From Candidatus Bathyarchaeia archaeon (GTDB taxonomy: Archaea; Thermoproteota; Bathyarchaeia; Bathyarchaeales; Bathyarchaeaceae): a DNA stretch of 64,000 bases. Position 1 is the stretch's first letter, and each line of letters starts with the position of its first letter. This document shows positions 15,687 to 24,335 of this stretch, piece after piece. The translations under genes and the position numbers were made by a program. A model generated the notes under the pieces. It was not told the DNA's origin. It saw nothing but the letters and a program-made list of their open reading frames with translations, and made no database searches. Location of the stretch: the NCBI GenBank assembly GCA_035283685.1, contig DATETJ010000012.1, positions 1 to 64,000 of the forward strand. Direction: 5' to 3'.

Positions 15687-16991
15687 ATGAAACAGAGTCA
15701 ATCTGAGGATGAGTCTTCAAACTCCGCAGACTTGAAGCCGCTTTACGTTAGATCTATTGTGAGTTCTTTTGGTTCGGGCACAGTCAGCCCCTTTCTAAGT
15801 GCTTATTCTGTGAAATTGGGCGCATCTGCTTCTGAGATGGGTGTCTATCAGTCCATATCAAGCTTGGCGCCGAGTTTGATGCAGGTTCCTTGGGGTAAGC
15901 TAAGCGATAGGATGGGTAGGAGGGTTCCGCTGATAGTCTTGGGGAGCATCATCGCTTCGGTTCTTTGGATTCCAATGATGTTTGTGACCTCTGCCAATCA
16001 GTTGATTGTTGTCATTGGAGTTCAAGCTGTATACGGTTCAATGGCTACACCTGCGTGGACAGCGTTGATCGGAGATCTTGTTCATCCGTCTAAGAGAGGC
16101 AAAATCGCAGCTTCAATAAACCGTTTAGCTGGAATTGGAAGTCTACTTGCAACGCTTGTCGCAGGCTACTTCATGATTCTTGTAGTGGGAACTGTGCAAG
16201 CGATGTTCTTCATCCCACTGTTAGTTGCCGCTTTACTAGGCGCTGTGTCATCTCTGGTGATTCTTCTGGTCAAAGAAAAACCTCATCCAGACAATTCATC
16301 AGCGAAGTCCATTTTCAGCCTCAGGGACGTAACAAAGAACGTAAAGAGTAACCCAAACTTCCTGCGATTCTGCATCGTAAGCTGCATCTTTGGGTTCTTC
16401 ATGTCTTTCGGCTGGCCGCTGTTCACAATAACCACAGTGCAAGTCCTGAATGCTTCGATGTTTGAAATCGCATTATTAGGCGTCATTGAGGGCGCCGTTA
16501 CAATTGCGCTACGACCCTATGGCGGAAGACTAGTGGACCGAGTTGGGAGGAGGGAGTTAATGGTCATCTACAGACTTGGACTAGTACTTGTTCCGGTTTT
16601 CTACGCGTTGTCTACAAGCGTTCATCATCTCTACATGGCCAACGTGATTTTCGGTGTTCTGGTTGCATTTGGAGATGTAGCCATGTTCGCCTATCTCTTA
16701 GACGTCATGCCTGAAGAGTTGAGAGGAACCCTTAGCGCTTTCTACAATTTGGTTACAGGAATCGTCTTCTTCTCAGGCTCTTTGATTGGCGGATACTTGG
16801 GCAGTTATTTCATAGGCATCTTCGGGTTAGCGCTGGGACTTCAAATTGTCTATTCCATGTCAGCGATCGGTCGAATTGCAGGCGCGCTTGCCTTCACGAC
16901 TCTTAAAGAGCCGTTCCGATATCCGACCACTTTGAAAAAAGAGCTGTGGCAAGTCATGATGAAAATTCCTTCAGTTTGGGAGAGAGACTGA
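15687..16991 (+). CDS. MFS transporter
   Basis: The product (434 residues) has twelve predicted helices and the MFS motif A twice: GKLSDRMGRRVP after helix 2 and GRLVDRVGRREL in the second half, a hallmark of drug/metabolite:H+ antiporters. The substrate is unknown. The downstream JAMM gene begins six bases after the stop, so both are probably on one transcript. Confidence 0.88.
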   Translation: MKQSQSEDESSNSADLKPLYVRSIVSSFGSGTVSPFLSAYSVKLGASASEMGVYQSISSLAPSLMQVPWGKLSDRMGRRVPLIVLGSIIASVLWIPMMFVTSANQLIVVIGVQAVYGSMATPAWTALIGDLVHPSKRGKIAASINRLAGIGSLLATLVAGYFMILVVGTVQAMFFIPLLVAALLGAVSSLVILLVKEKPHPDNSSAKSIFSLRDVTKNVKSNPNFLRFCIVSCIFGFFMSFGWPLFTITTVQVLNASMFEIALLGVIEGAVTIALRPYGGRLVDRVGRRELMVIYRLGLVLVPVFYALSTSVHHLYMANVIFGVLVAFGDVAMFAYLLDVMPEELRGTLSAFYNLVTGIVFFSGSLIGGYLGSYFIGIFGLALGLQIVYSMSAIGRIAGALAFTTLKEPFRYPTTLKKELWQVMMKIPSVWERD

Positions 16992-16997
16992 ATCAGC

Positions 16998-17411
16998 TTG
17001 ACTCTTAGGCTAACTAAGCAACAGCTGAACTGTCTTGAAAGTGAGGTTAACAAAGCCTATCCTGTCGAAGCGTGTGCCCTCCTATTTGGAATGCTCGTGC
17101 AGGAAGAAGCTACAGTCAAAAGGGTCATTGCCACCAATAACGTTCTTCAATCGACCACGCGTTTCGAAATCGACACCAAGGATTTCTATGAAGCGTTCAC
17201 AAAAGCTGATAAAGACGGCTTAGTCTTTCTTGGTTTCTTTCATTCTCACCCAGCGAGCGCTGTTCCATCAAGGGTCGACTTGCATTTCATGCGACTGTGG
17301 GGCGATGCAATCTGGCTTATCTTCTCTACAACTGAGAACAGGTTTGCAGCTTTTCATATGAGGAATAACAAGGTTCACACTTTGAGATTGAGAGTTGAAG
17401 GGAAAAATTAA
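16998..17411 (+). CDS. JAMM/MPN-domain metalloprotease
   Basis: The product (137 residues) has the JAMM zinc-protease residues: Glu in YPVEACALLFG (about 24) and FFHSHPASAVPSRVD (about 79), the H-x-H…S-x-x-D motif, with one residue fewer than usual between H and S. Archaeal members cleave SAMP/ubiquitin-like conjugates or act in cysteine and molybdopterin sulfur transfer. A TTG is used as start. It is likely co-transcribed with the MFS gene. Confidence 0.87.
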   Translation: MTLRLTKQQLNCLESEVNKAYPVEACALLFGMLVQEEATVKRVIATNNVLQSTTRFEIDTKDFYEAFTKADKDGLVFLGFFHSHPASAVPSRVDLHFMRLWGDAIWLIFSTTENRFAAFHMRNNKVHTLRLRVEGKN

Positions 17412-17454
17412 GGAACAACTATTCGGTAATTGATATCTCTAAGGTGTTTCACAC

Positions 17455-18015
17455 ATGCCTGAGAAAATCGAAGTCGACATAGAAGACATCAGGAAATCCA
17501 ACTTGAAAAACATCCCTAACAGCTGCAGAGGCTGCGTGTACTGGGAATTTCCAGATGATTTTGAAAAGAACAAAAGCGCTCCGCAGAAAAAAGGCGGTCT
17601 GGAGACCAAGAAGCGCGAGTGGTTCGAGAAGAGCTTGGAGGAATTTGGCACCTCCGGCAAAATAGTGTATTACAACGGCGAACCTATAGCTTATGCCCAG
17701 TATGCTCCTTCAACCCGACTGCCTAACACTAATGCATACGAGTCGAAACCTGTTGGCAAACCAGAGGAAGGTGTAGTCTTCCTATCATGCTTGTATGTGA
17801 CTGATGAAACGATGCGTGACAAAGGAATAGGCAAATTATTGCTTCAGAACATCGTCGAAGACTTGCGGAGGAGGGGATTCAAAGCCATCGAGACCTTTGC
17901 TCGAAGAAATCAGGCGCAAAATCCTTCTGGGCCTATGGCGTTCTACGTGAAAAACGGGTTTCACATCAAAGACAAAACAAATCCAGAGTTTCCTTTGATG
18001 CGGCTTTTCCTTTGA
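17455..18015 (+). CDS. GNAT-family N-acetyltransferase
   Basis: The product (186 residues) has the acetyl-CoA motif A in VVFLSCLYVTDETMRDKGIGKLLLQNIVEDL (about 100–133), with the Q/R-x-x-G-x-G/A loop as R-D-K-G-I-G-K, then AFYVKNGFHI at the C-terminus. The N-terminal 40 residues carry CRGCVYWEFP, a motif of a GNAT subgroup common in archaea and clostridia. The substrate is unknown. Confidence 0.85.
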   Translation: MPEKIEVDIEDIRKSNLKNIPNSCRGCVYWEFPDDFEKNKSAPQKKGGLETKKREWFEKSLEEFGTSGKIVYYNGEPIAYAQYAPSTRLPNTNAYESKPVGKPEEGVVFLSCLYVTDETMRDKGIGKLLLQNIVEDLRRRGFKAIETFARRNQAQNPSGPMAFYVKNGFHIKDKTNPEFPLMRLFL

Positions 18016-18112
18016 CAGGATTAAGTTAGGCGTATGTCAGGGCGGACATCCCTCACCTCGAGAGGAGAGAGGAGATTAAAACCATCGCGATCAGTCATTT
18101 GTCTTGGTTGCC

Positions 18113-18147
18113 ATGGCATACGTCATGATAAGAATGACATACGTCAT
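18113..18147 (+). promoter_or_regulatory. Twin operator ATGRC-ATAC-GTCAT upstream of XRE regulator
   Basis: ATGGCATACGTCAT (18113–18126) and ATGACATACGTCAT (18134–18147) are two copies of a 14-bp inverted repeat (ATGAC…GTCAT) placed 21 bases apart, two helical turns. They end just before the TATA box CTTATATAG (18149–18157). A dimeric repressor bound here would block TBP/TFB. Confidence 0.65.
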
Positions 18148-18148
18148 G

Positions 18149-18157
18149 CTTATATAG
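18149..18157 (+). promoter_or_regulatory. TATA box of the XRE regulator gene
   Basis: CTTATATAG is 40–48 bases before ATG 18197, in the right register for a start of transcription near 18180. Confidence 0.6.
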
Positions 18158-18196
18158 GTTTCTGAGCATTACAACTGTCTTATCCGGAGAATCATT

Positions 18197-18574
18197 ATGC
18201 TAACACCTTGCGAAGTAGCGGTGAAATCAGTGATTCCCGCAATCCGCGCTTACATCGCCAAAGAGCTGACCCAGACATACAAGATGAAGCAAACCGATGT
18301 GGCGCTTCTTCTTGGTATAACACAAACAGCCGTGAGCAAGTACATCAGCAATGTGCGCGGGCAAGCCATCAGAATTGATCACTCAGCAGAAATCCAAAGC
18401 ATGATGAATGACATGTCCGCAAGGATAGCACACAAAGAAACCTATGGCACACAGCTCATACTCAAGTTTTGCGCGATTTGCGAGTCAGTAAGGCAAAAGG
18501 GACTGATGTGCGAGTTGTGTGAACGCACCAATTCTTTGATCGAGAGTGGCTCATGCCGCATCTGCATGGAATAA
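18197..18574 (+). CDS. XRE-type transcriptional regulator with C-terminal zinc ribbon
   Basis: The product (125 residues) has a helix-turn-helix at about 28–58: YKMKQTDVALLLGITQTAVSKYIS. A four-cysteine C-terminal motif, CAICESV…MCELCER…SCRICME, follows. This is the COG2522 archaeal regulator layout. The twin inverted repeat directly upstream of its TATA box is a natural target, so autoregulation is likely. The promoter is strong and the gene is monocistronic, as the next gene faces it. Confidence 0.85.
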   Translation: MLTPCEVAVKSVIPAIRAYIAKELTQTYKMKQTDVALLLGITQTAVSKYISNVRGQAIRIDHSAEIQSMMNDMSARIAHKETYGTQLILKFCAICESVRQKGLMCELCERTNSLIESGSCRICME

Positions 18575-18614
18575 AAGCCCAAAGCTTCTGAGTTGTCCTT
18601 GAATTCTCAGGTTA

Positions 18615-19346
18615 TTATGGCAACCCAAAAAGGAAAACAGTGAACACGAATCCAATAACTGAAACTATGCTCGCTTTTACCCAGCTGATTTCGCGCAGGC
18701 TCTTTACTGCTACTGTGCCTAATAGTACAAGCCATGCGAAAGCGATTAAAGTGAAATAGTTTCCGAATTGATAAATGAGTTGAGGCTCCCAGTTCTGTGT
18801 TATGAGGATTAAGGCGGCATCTCTTTCGACTTGTTCCACTGGGGGCCACGAAGTGGTTTGGAAGGCTATCGAAGGAAGCCCTAGGTACATCACTGCTCTT
18901 ACAGTGTAGAGGACTAGGAAAACTGAGAGCAAGTATCCAAGAACCACAAATGAACTGCGCAATGATGCATCTCTGCCTCCGAAAGCTCTGCCGAACAAAG
19001 CCAAGCCCACCGCAAGTACAAGCCAGTACATTGCAATGTAGAGGATTGTTGTCGAGAAGGTGCCTGTAAACCAGACAGCGAAGCCATCCGTTGCCAAGAA
19101 ACTTGTGGGTTGCCCGCTAATCGTCAGTATGATCCTTGTTGCGCTTGCATATTGTGCAGCAGCTGTAATCAACAAGATCAGCGCGGCAAGGGTTATCAAT
19201 CCTTTAGCAGTGGGTTTTTGAGCCAACTGGCTAAATGCTCTCAAAGGCATGATCAAAACTCGGAAAGGCAAAACTAAGTCCTTCACAGTTGAGCCTTCAG
19301 GAACTTGGCTTACTGCTGGAGGTTCTGGCGTTGGGTTCTCGCTCAA
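18615..19346 (-). CDS. Yip1-family membrane protein
   Basis: The product (243 residues) opens with a proline-rich cytoplasmic tail and then LVLPFRVLIMPLRAFSQLAQKPT, the amphipathic start of the Yip1 domain. Five hydrophobic helices follow (about 47–65, 85–115, 130–150, 195–213 and 223–243). The segment FGGRDASLRSSFVVLGYLLSVFL is characteristic. The prokaryotic role is unknown. It lies just downstream of the HMG-CoA synthase fusion gene on the same strand. Confidence 0.75.
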   Translation of the reverse strand: MSENPTPEPPAVSQVPEGSTVKDLVLPFRVLIMPLRAFSQLAQKPTAKGLITLAALILLITAAAQYASATRIILTISGQPTSFLATDGFAVWFTGTFSTTILYIAMYWLVLAVGLALFGRAFGGRDASLRSSFVVLGYLLSVFLVLYTVRAVMYLGLPSIAFQTTSWPPVEQVERDAALILITQNWEPQLIYQFGNYFTLIAFAWLVLLGTVAVKSLREISWVKASIVSVIGFVFTVFLFGLP

Positions 19347-19388
19347 CTTATTCAGTGTGCTCCATTTGAAATGGGTTGTAGAGTATGT

Positions 19389-20900
19389 TTACATTCCTAG
19401 TTTAAGTCTTCGGTATGTTTCGTAGTCCACATACTCGACGTTTTTGTTCTCTGCCTGATGTCGAATCGTGAACTTCTGTCGACTTCTTTTGCCGAGAATC
19501 TGATTCGTGACCATCAACGAGTATGCATCGCTTCCTGCTCCCGAGCCATAGCTCACAATAACGATTCTGTCATTTGGCTTGGCAATGTCCAACACCGCTG
19601 CCAACCCGATTGGTGATGAGGCTGAATAAGTGTTGCCGAACCTGGAAACCTGCAAACCAGGCATGAACTGTTCCTCCTTGAAGCCTAATTGCGACGCCAC
19701 TTTGACTGGAAAAGCCACATTGGGCTGGTGTGAAACAAAATATGTGATGTCCTTCGGCTGCAATCTCATTTTGTCCATGAGTTTCTCAGCGGCTTTAGTG
19801 ACATGTTTGAAGTAGGCAGGTTCACCTGTGAATCTTCCACCATGCCGTGGATAACATTCTTGGTCTCGTCTCCAGAAGTCCGGCGTATCCGAGGTGCAGG
19901 AGCACCAGTCCTCCATCTCGGCTATAACATCGCTCATGCCAAATATGAATGCGGATGCGCCGTATCCAACAAAGAAGTCCAACTCGCCACCGACCTCGTT
20001 TCTTGGCGCGGCTTGGGAATTGTCTGTACCCACCACTATTGTGTAGTGCCCACGTGCTGTAGGATAATACACCAGCGCTGCAGCGTCCTTAAACATACAT
20101 GTTGCTGCTTTGCATGCGAATTCAGTGTCCACTGCATCAACTGTTTGCACGCCTATCTCTTTGTCTTCTTCGCCGAGTTTGAGAACTTGCGCCACCTTGG
20201 AAGCTATTGGCTTGACAGCGTATGGGTTGGATTCTGAGCCAACATAGACTTTCGCTACCATCAACGGGTCTATTCCTGAGTGGATAAGTGCCATTTTGCC
20301 TGCTTCAACAGCTGCCGTAATCGAGTCTTCGTCAATGAATGGTACGCTTCGCTCTATGGCGCCCTCTTTGATTCTGAACTTCGATGTATATACTCCGTAG
20401 CCAACTATGCCTGGTTTTTCATAGTCTTTCTCCAGCTTTACAATGTTGTGTTCTTGGAATGGATAGTACTCGTCTGCAAGAGTGAAAGTCAACGCAATTG
20501 TTGGAATGACCTCGCTTTGCTCGACGGCGTAACGTCTTCTAAACCGTGGAACAACTTCTCTGCCTTCGAACGCAGTAAAATCCATTTCTTGATCTTGAAC
20601 GAGTCTATCGGTTAACCGACCTGGCACACGAACTCGTCCATTGTCGAAAGACACGATGCCGTAGAGGTAGGGTCCAAGCTTAGTGAACTTGTTTGTGGGC
20701 TCTTTAATCAGCGTACAGACTTCAAGTTCGCCTTTGTCGTAGAAGAAGTCGACATCCTGCATTTTTCCGAAGCTTTTCCTTCCACATGTGCCGCAATAGT
20801 CGCGAGGACGGAAGTATTCCTTGCCGCATATTCCACATTTGCTTCCACGAAGGCGGTCTCCAATGTATGAAACTCGCCTCTCGATTGGCTCACTGCTCAT
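19389..20900 (-). CDS. DUF35–HMG-CoA synthase fusion protein
   Basis: Two proteins that are usually separate are joined. Residues 1–150 are a DUF35 zinc ribbon (C22, C25, C36, C39) plus OB fold. Residues about 165–503 are an archaeal HMG-CoA synthase with E191 (IDEDS), C263 (DTEFACKAA), H391 (VSHQPN), TPDFWRRD, HGGRFTGEPAYFKH and SYGSGAGSDA, so the synthase site looks intact. About 18 residues between the first strand and ERSVP are missing compared with methanogen enzymes. It makes HMG-CoA for the mevalonate pathway to isoprenoid lipids. The start is ATG 20900, after GGAGGGGTGAT. The thiolase-like gene ends just upstream. Confidence 0.9.
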   Translation of the reverse strand: MSSEPIERRVSYIGDRLRGSKCGICGKEYFRPRDYCGTCGRKSFGKMQDVDFFYDKGELEVCTLIKEPTNKFTKLGPYLYGIVSFDNGRVRVPGRLTDRLVQDQEMDFTAFEGREVVPRFRRRYAVEQSEVIPTIALTFTLADEYYPFQEHNIVKLEKDYEKPGIVGYGVYTSKFRIKEGAIERSVPFIDEDSITAAVEAGKMALIHSGIDPLMVAKVYVGSESNPYAVKPIASKVAQVLKLGEEDKEIGVQTVDAVDTEFACKAATCMFKDAAALVYYPTARGHYTIVVGTDNSQAAPRNEVGGELDFFVGYGASAFIFGMSDVIAEMEDWCSCTSDTPDFWRRDQECYPRHGGRFTGEPAYFKHVTKAAEKLMDKMRLQPKDITYFVSHQPNVAFPVKVASQLGFKEEQFMPGLQVSRFGNTYSASSPIGLAAVLDIAKPNDRIVIVSYGSGAGSDAYSLMVTNQILGKRSRQKFTIRHQAENKNVEYVDYETYRRLKLGM

Positions 20901-20904
20901 TCGA

Positions 20905-22107
20905 TTAATCACCCCTCCTCAAAATGTGAATGTAAGCTTTTGTGCCAAAGCCTTCCAGCTCCGACGCACATCCATATTTCAGTTCGGTGTCAGTTTTCAC
21001 TTGCCGGTTGCCTGCTTCGCCCTTGAGTTGCTGTACGATCTCATAAATTTGCGCTCCGCCAGTGGCACCAAGCGGATTACCGTCAGCTTTCAATCCACCA
21101 TCTGTGTTTACATAAAGCTCTTGTCCATTGAGTCGGTAGAAGCGTTGCGATTCTCGGAGGCTCTGGGCAATGTCTTGCCAACCCATGCCGTGTTTGGAGA
21201 AGCCCAGGTCTTCAAGCGACACCATCTCGAGAAAAGTAGACTGGTCGTAGAGCTCGGCGATTTGAAGATCACTTAGCGGGATTCCTGCCATTTTGAGAGC
21301 GTTTTTCATAGCTATTGAGCTGGCTGCAAAACCTGTTCTATCATCTCGAGCAGGATACGTGACAAAATCCGTCGCTGAGGCTGAAGCTGCAACACAAATC
21401 GGCTTGTCCGACAGTTGCTTGGCTTTCTCCAAGCTGCCTAGGATTATGGCAGTGGCTCCATCTGATACAGGTGCGAAATCGAACAGTCCTAACGGGCGTT
21501 GCGCTTTCTTTCGCTCTTTGAGTACTGTTTCCACGCTGATTTCACGTTGATATTGTGCATATTCGTTCTGAGTCGCGTTTTTGTGGTTCTTAACTGCGAT
21601 CTGGGCAAGAGCCATGTTGAATGTTTCGAGTTCACCTGCTGAAAGATGGTAGTGTTTAACGTATTCCCGTAGCATGAGTTCATGGTTAGCTTCGGGCGTG
21701 CATCCGGCGTAGTAGCTCCATGGATCTTCCAGAAGCATAAGGTCGTCTCGGATTTTGTCCCATCGGTCTGTCATCTTTTCGACGCCCCCGACTAGGACTA
21801 GGTTGTATCTTCCAGCTTGAATGGCTGTGCAAGCATTGAGTAAGGCTGAACTGAATGAACGTGTTTTCTCCATAGGCATATGGAGCTCAGTGAGCTCAGA
21901 TAAGAAGCCCTCTTCGATCCCGATTTTATTGGTTATTGGAAGAAAATAATCAGCCAAGTATCCGGCGTCTAGATTCTTTCGTTCTAAGCCGGCGGAAACA
22001 GAGGCTTTGAGCCATGCTTCTTCAATGAGTTTCTCAGGCTCGCGCTCGTAGTGTTCACCGAACTTGGTTCTGCCAACACCAATGATGGCTGGACAAGAAT
22101 GTGTCAT
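20905..22107 (-). CDS. Thiolase-family protein with degenerate active site, partner of HMG-CoA synthase
   Basis: This 400-residue protein aligns along its length with archaeal acetoacetyl-CoA thiolase (GVGRTKFGEHY, LVLVGGVEKMTD, APVSDGATA, NPLGATGGAQIYEIVQQLKGEAG). However, the stretch that carries the nucleophile (VEAACASGSLA…) is replaced by RSFSSALLNACTA with about six residues lost. The usual His of the HDCF motif is Tyr287, and the GHP histidine is Asn344. Catalysis by the normal thiolase route looks lost. It may keep a structural or channelling role in a thiolase/DUF35/HMGS complex. Confidence 0.85.
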   Translation of the reverse strand: MTHSCPAIIGVGRTKFGEHYEREPEKLIEEAWLKASVSAGLERKNLDAGYLADYFLPITNKIGIEEGFLSELTELHMPMEKTRSFSSALLNACTAIQAGRYNLVLVGGVEKMTDRWDKIRDDLMLLEDPWSYYAGCTPEANHELMLREYVKHYHLSAGELETFNMALAQIAVKNHKNATQNEYAQYQREISVETVLKERKKAQRPLGLFDFAPVSDGATAIILGSLEKAKQLSDKPICVAASASATDFVTYPARDDRTGFAASSIAMKNALKMAGIPLSDLQIAELYDQSTFLEMVSLEDLGFSKHGMGWQDIAQSLRESQRFYRLNGQELYVNTDGGLKADGNPLGATGGAQIYEIVQQLKGEAGNRQVKTDTELKYGCASELEGFGTKAYIHILRRGD

Positions 22108-22420
22108 GAAAAAACCCCGTTTTCGTCTTTCTCTAGACTTTCTTTTACCTTCCCATGGAGAGTCTATTAAAGCTTATGCGTTTCTCGGCAAACCATGTCA
22201 AGGCATAGGTCTTGTGCACAGTGAAACTACTTAGAAATGCCTGGGGTCCTTCCTTACCGCCTAATACTGTATAGAAGTTATTAACTTCCGGGCGCACAGT
22301 AGTAACAACTTCTGATCCAGGAGAAGAAGACGTAATGTATATTATTTCCTTCTTTTGAACTGGTTTTCCACCGACGCCTTGAAAATATAAGTGGGAGCGC
22401 TACTGCTATAGGCTCGTTTG
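22108..22420. other. Intergenic region between thiolase-like and HAD genes
   Basis: This 313-base stretch carries the promoters of two divergent genes, including the TATA box at 22382. No conserved protein, tRNA or repeat was seen in it. Confidence 0.5.
22382..22391 (+). promoter_or_regulatory. TATA box of the HAD gene, near-leaderless
   Basis: AAAATATAAG lies 30–39 bases before ATG 22421, predicting a very short leader. Confidence 0.5.
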
Positions 22421-22939
22421 ATGAGGCAGACAAGGTTGATTCGAGCTGTCTTCTTTGACCTCGGCGACACATTAATCGTTGAGGAGACGGTCGAAGGCAG
22501 ACACTTGTGGGAAGCAACCCTGCAGAAACTTCCGTACCTAGACGAGGTTTTGACAGAGCTGAAAAGGCAAGGCTTCAAGCTGGGCATCATAACGAACACA
22601 GTTACGTCGCGAGAAGAACATGTCCGAACCGCGCTGCGGAAAATAGACGTTGAAAAATACTTCAATCTGATCATAACGTCAGTTGATGTGGGACATGAAA
22701 AACCTGATGAACGAATATTTGTCACTGCCTTGAGAGCATTGAAGGTCAAGCCTCATGAAGCCGTTATGGTGGGCAACCGCATAAGCGCCGACATTGTGGG
22801 GGGCAACAGAATTGGCATGAAAACCATACTTCTTAAGTGGAATAAACGCTACCCCGAAAAAATAGCGTCCCCACAAGAGCAGCCAACCCGAACAATCAAG
22901 TCACTCGACGAATTGCCTCAAGTGCTTCAGGAAATCTGA
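22421..22939 (+). CDS. HAD-family hydrolase
   Basis: The product (172 residues) has the four HAD motifs: FFDLGDTLI (nucleophile Asp), GIITNTV, the Lys in GHEKPDERIF, and VMVGNRISADIVGG. It has only a small cap, like subfamily IA phosphatases of unknown substrate. The motif I second Asp, usually DxD, is D-L-G-D here, as in many archaeal members. It is transcribed alone from a near-leaderless promoter. Confidence 0.87.
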   Translation: MRQTRLIRAVFFDLGDTLIVEETVEGRHLWEATLQKLPYLDEVLTELKRQGFKLGIITNTVTSREEHVRTALRKIDVEKYFNLIITSVDVGHEKPDERIFVTALRALKVKPHEAVMVGNRISADIVGGNRIGMKTILLKWNKRYPEKIASPQEQPTRTIKSLDELPQVLQEI

Positions 22940-23113
22940 ACTGGCGAAAAAGTATGCTGAGTAAGACCAGTCTAATCGCAAATGCGTTGTTTAACCAAAG
23001 CTCAGCTCCTAAGAGAACTTAGCAAACTAATCATGCATCAAAACGCCGACACCAATAGGTCTGGAAGAGCACAGGAGCTGAATATCAAACTGCGCGTTCT
23101 ATGAGAAGGATAT

Positions 23114-23121
23114 AAAAAAAA
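23114..23121 (-). terminator. Oligo-T terminator of the decapeptide-repeat gene
   Basis: Eight A on the plus strand (eight T in the transcript) lie about 35 bases past the stop at 23155. Confidence 0.55.
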
Positions 23122-23154
23122 GACAGTGAGAGCGTGGTTGAGGATTTTCTAGAA

Positions 23155-24168
23155 TTATGCTGGCAAAGCTAAGACGGTTAAAGTTCTGTCGGAGACACTT
23201 ACCGAAGTTCCAGTCCAAGATCTCCATTGCATTTTGACTGTGTAGAAACCGGCTGTGACTTCGGGCAAGTAGAAGATGTAGGAAAAAGAACCATTGTTGT
23301 CAAACGTTACCCTTGTCAAAACCACAAGTGCCCCAGTAGCACTTGGATAGGCTAGGGTTGAATTAACCAAAGCTTGCACGATGAGATACTCTCCAGCTGT
23401 GGTTGTCCAAGCTTCGCTGCTGAACATGATTAACACATGACTCGTCCTACTCAAAGTAATATCGACAGATGTGTCCGGCATGTCTGCAAACGATGTTGAT
23501 GTTGTCGAATCAGAACCAGTGCTGTACGTGGAATTGAATGGAATTGCCCCCGCAGCAAGTTTCATGTTAGTAACAGCGAAATCAGCTATCTTAACTGTGG
23601 TCACGGCACCGTTGGCTATCTTGACCTCGCTGATTGAACCATTAGCCAAGTCTGCCGTTACTAGAGTCCCGTCAAGTATCTTGGCTGAAGTCACTGCACC
23701 GTCAGCCAATTTGATTGTCACAATTGCGTTATTTGCAATGTCGTTTGCAGTTACATTTCCATCTGCTATTTTCGCTGTTGTGACGGAGCTGTTTGCCAGC
23801 TTGACGGTTATTATAGCGCTGTCTGCAAGTTTGGCTGTTGTGACCGAGCCGTTCGCTATCTTGCCAGTTATGATAGCTCCATCTTGGATTTTCAGGCTTA
23901 TTAAAGAGCCGTCGGCTATGTCTGTGGCGGTTATAGTTCCGTCTAGAATTTTTGCTGACGTTACAGTACCGTCATCCAGTTTAGTGGTTATTATTGCTCC
24001 GTCCGATATTTTTTCTGAAGCAATTGCATCGTCACTTATGTTACTTGTGCCCAGCGGTGGAAAGATGCTGGGCGAAACATAAACTAACGCTAATGTCGTA
24101 ATCAACGATAGAATCCACGTTAAGACGATTATTGGAACTGTCTTTTTGGAAATCATTCCTTCACTCAT
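23155..24168 (-). CDS. Secreted fibre-like protein with 16 decapeptide repeats
   Basis: The product (337 residues) starts with a signal/anchor segment (about 11–32). Residues 48–208 then form some sixteen tandem ten-residue repeats of the form A-[IV]-x-T-x-K-[IL]-x-D-G (for example GAIITTKLDDG, GSVTTAKLAD). Such regular repeats form beta-helical, often trimeric stalks in phage tail fibres and adhesins. The last 125 residues (STSTSFADMP…SVSDRTLTVLALPA) look like a beta-sandwich head domain. It is probably an exported surface fibre or adhesin. The copies are not identical in DNA, so the array is old. No neighbour suggests a partner. Confidence 0.75.
   Translation of the reverse strand: MSEGMISKKTVPIIVLTWILSLITTLALVYVSPSIFPPLGTSNISDDAIASEKISDGAIITTKLDDGTVTSAKILDGTITATDIADGSLISLKIQDGAIITGKIANGSVTTAKLADSAIITVKLANSSVTTAKIADGNVTANDIANNAIVTIKLADGAVTSAKILDGTLVTADLANGSISEVKIANGAVTTVKIADFAVTNMKLAAGAIPFNSTYSTGSDSTTSTSFADMPDTSVDITLSRTSHVLIMFSSEAWTTTAGEYLIVQALVNSTLAYPSATGALVVLTRVTFDNNGSFSYIFYLPEVTAGFYTVKMQWRSWTGTSVSVSDRTLTVLALPA
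23545..24027 (-). repeat. Tandem 30-bp coding repeats (decapeptide array)
   Basis: About 16 diverged units of 30 bases encode the repeats of the fibre protein. Units carry recurring words such as GTTCCGTC-like and GCTGTTGTGAC on the plus strand. Confidence 0.7.
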
Positions 24169-24335
24169 TCACTCTTCACCTCCTACCGACTCACGGCTAC
24201 GTGATTAAGACGGTTCATTTAAAACGCTAATGCATATGGTACAATATCTCTTCTAGATATGTGGCAAGGTTAGAAACGACGGAGAAGGGCTACGCCCACT
24301 TTTTGAAAAAGAAGCGAACGGTAAGTTTTGTACTT

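Noticed and set aside
22982-23104. 40-codon plus-strand frame between the HAD and fibre genes
   Set aside because: There is no ribosome-binding site, no family signal, and the length is expected by chance.
23471-24082. Plus-strand 203-codon frame
   Set aside because: It is the antisense of the decapeptide repeats, and its regularity comes from the repeat array on the minus strand.
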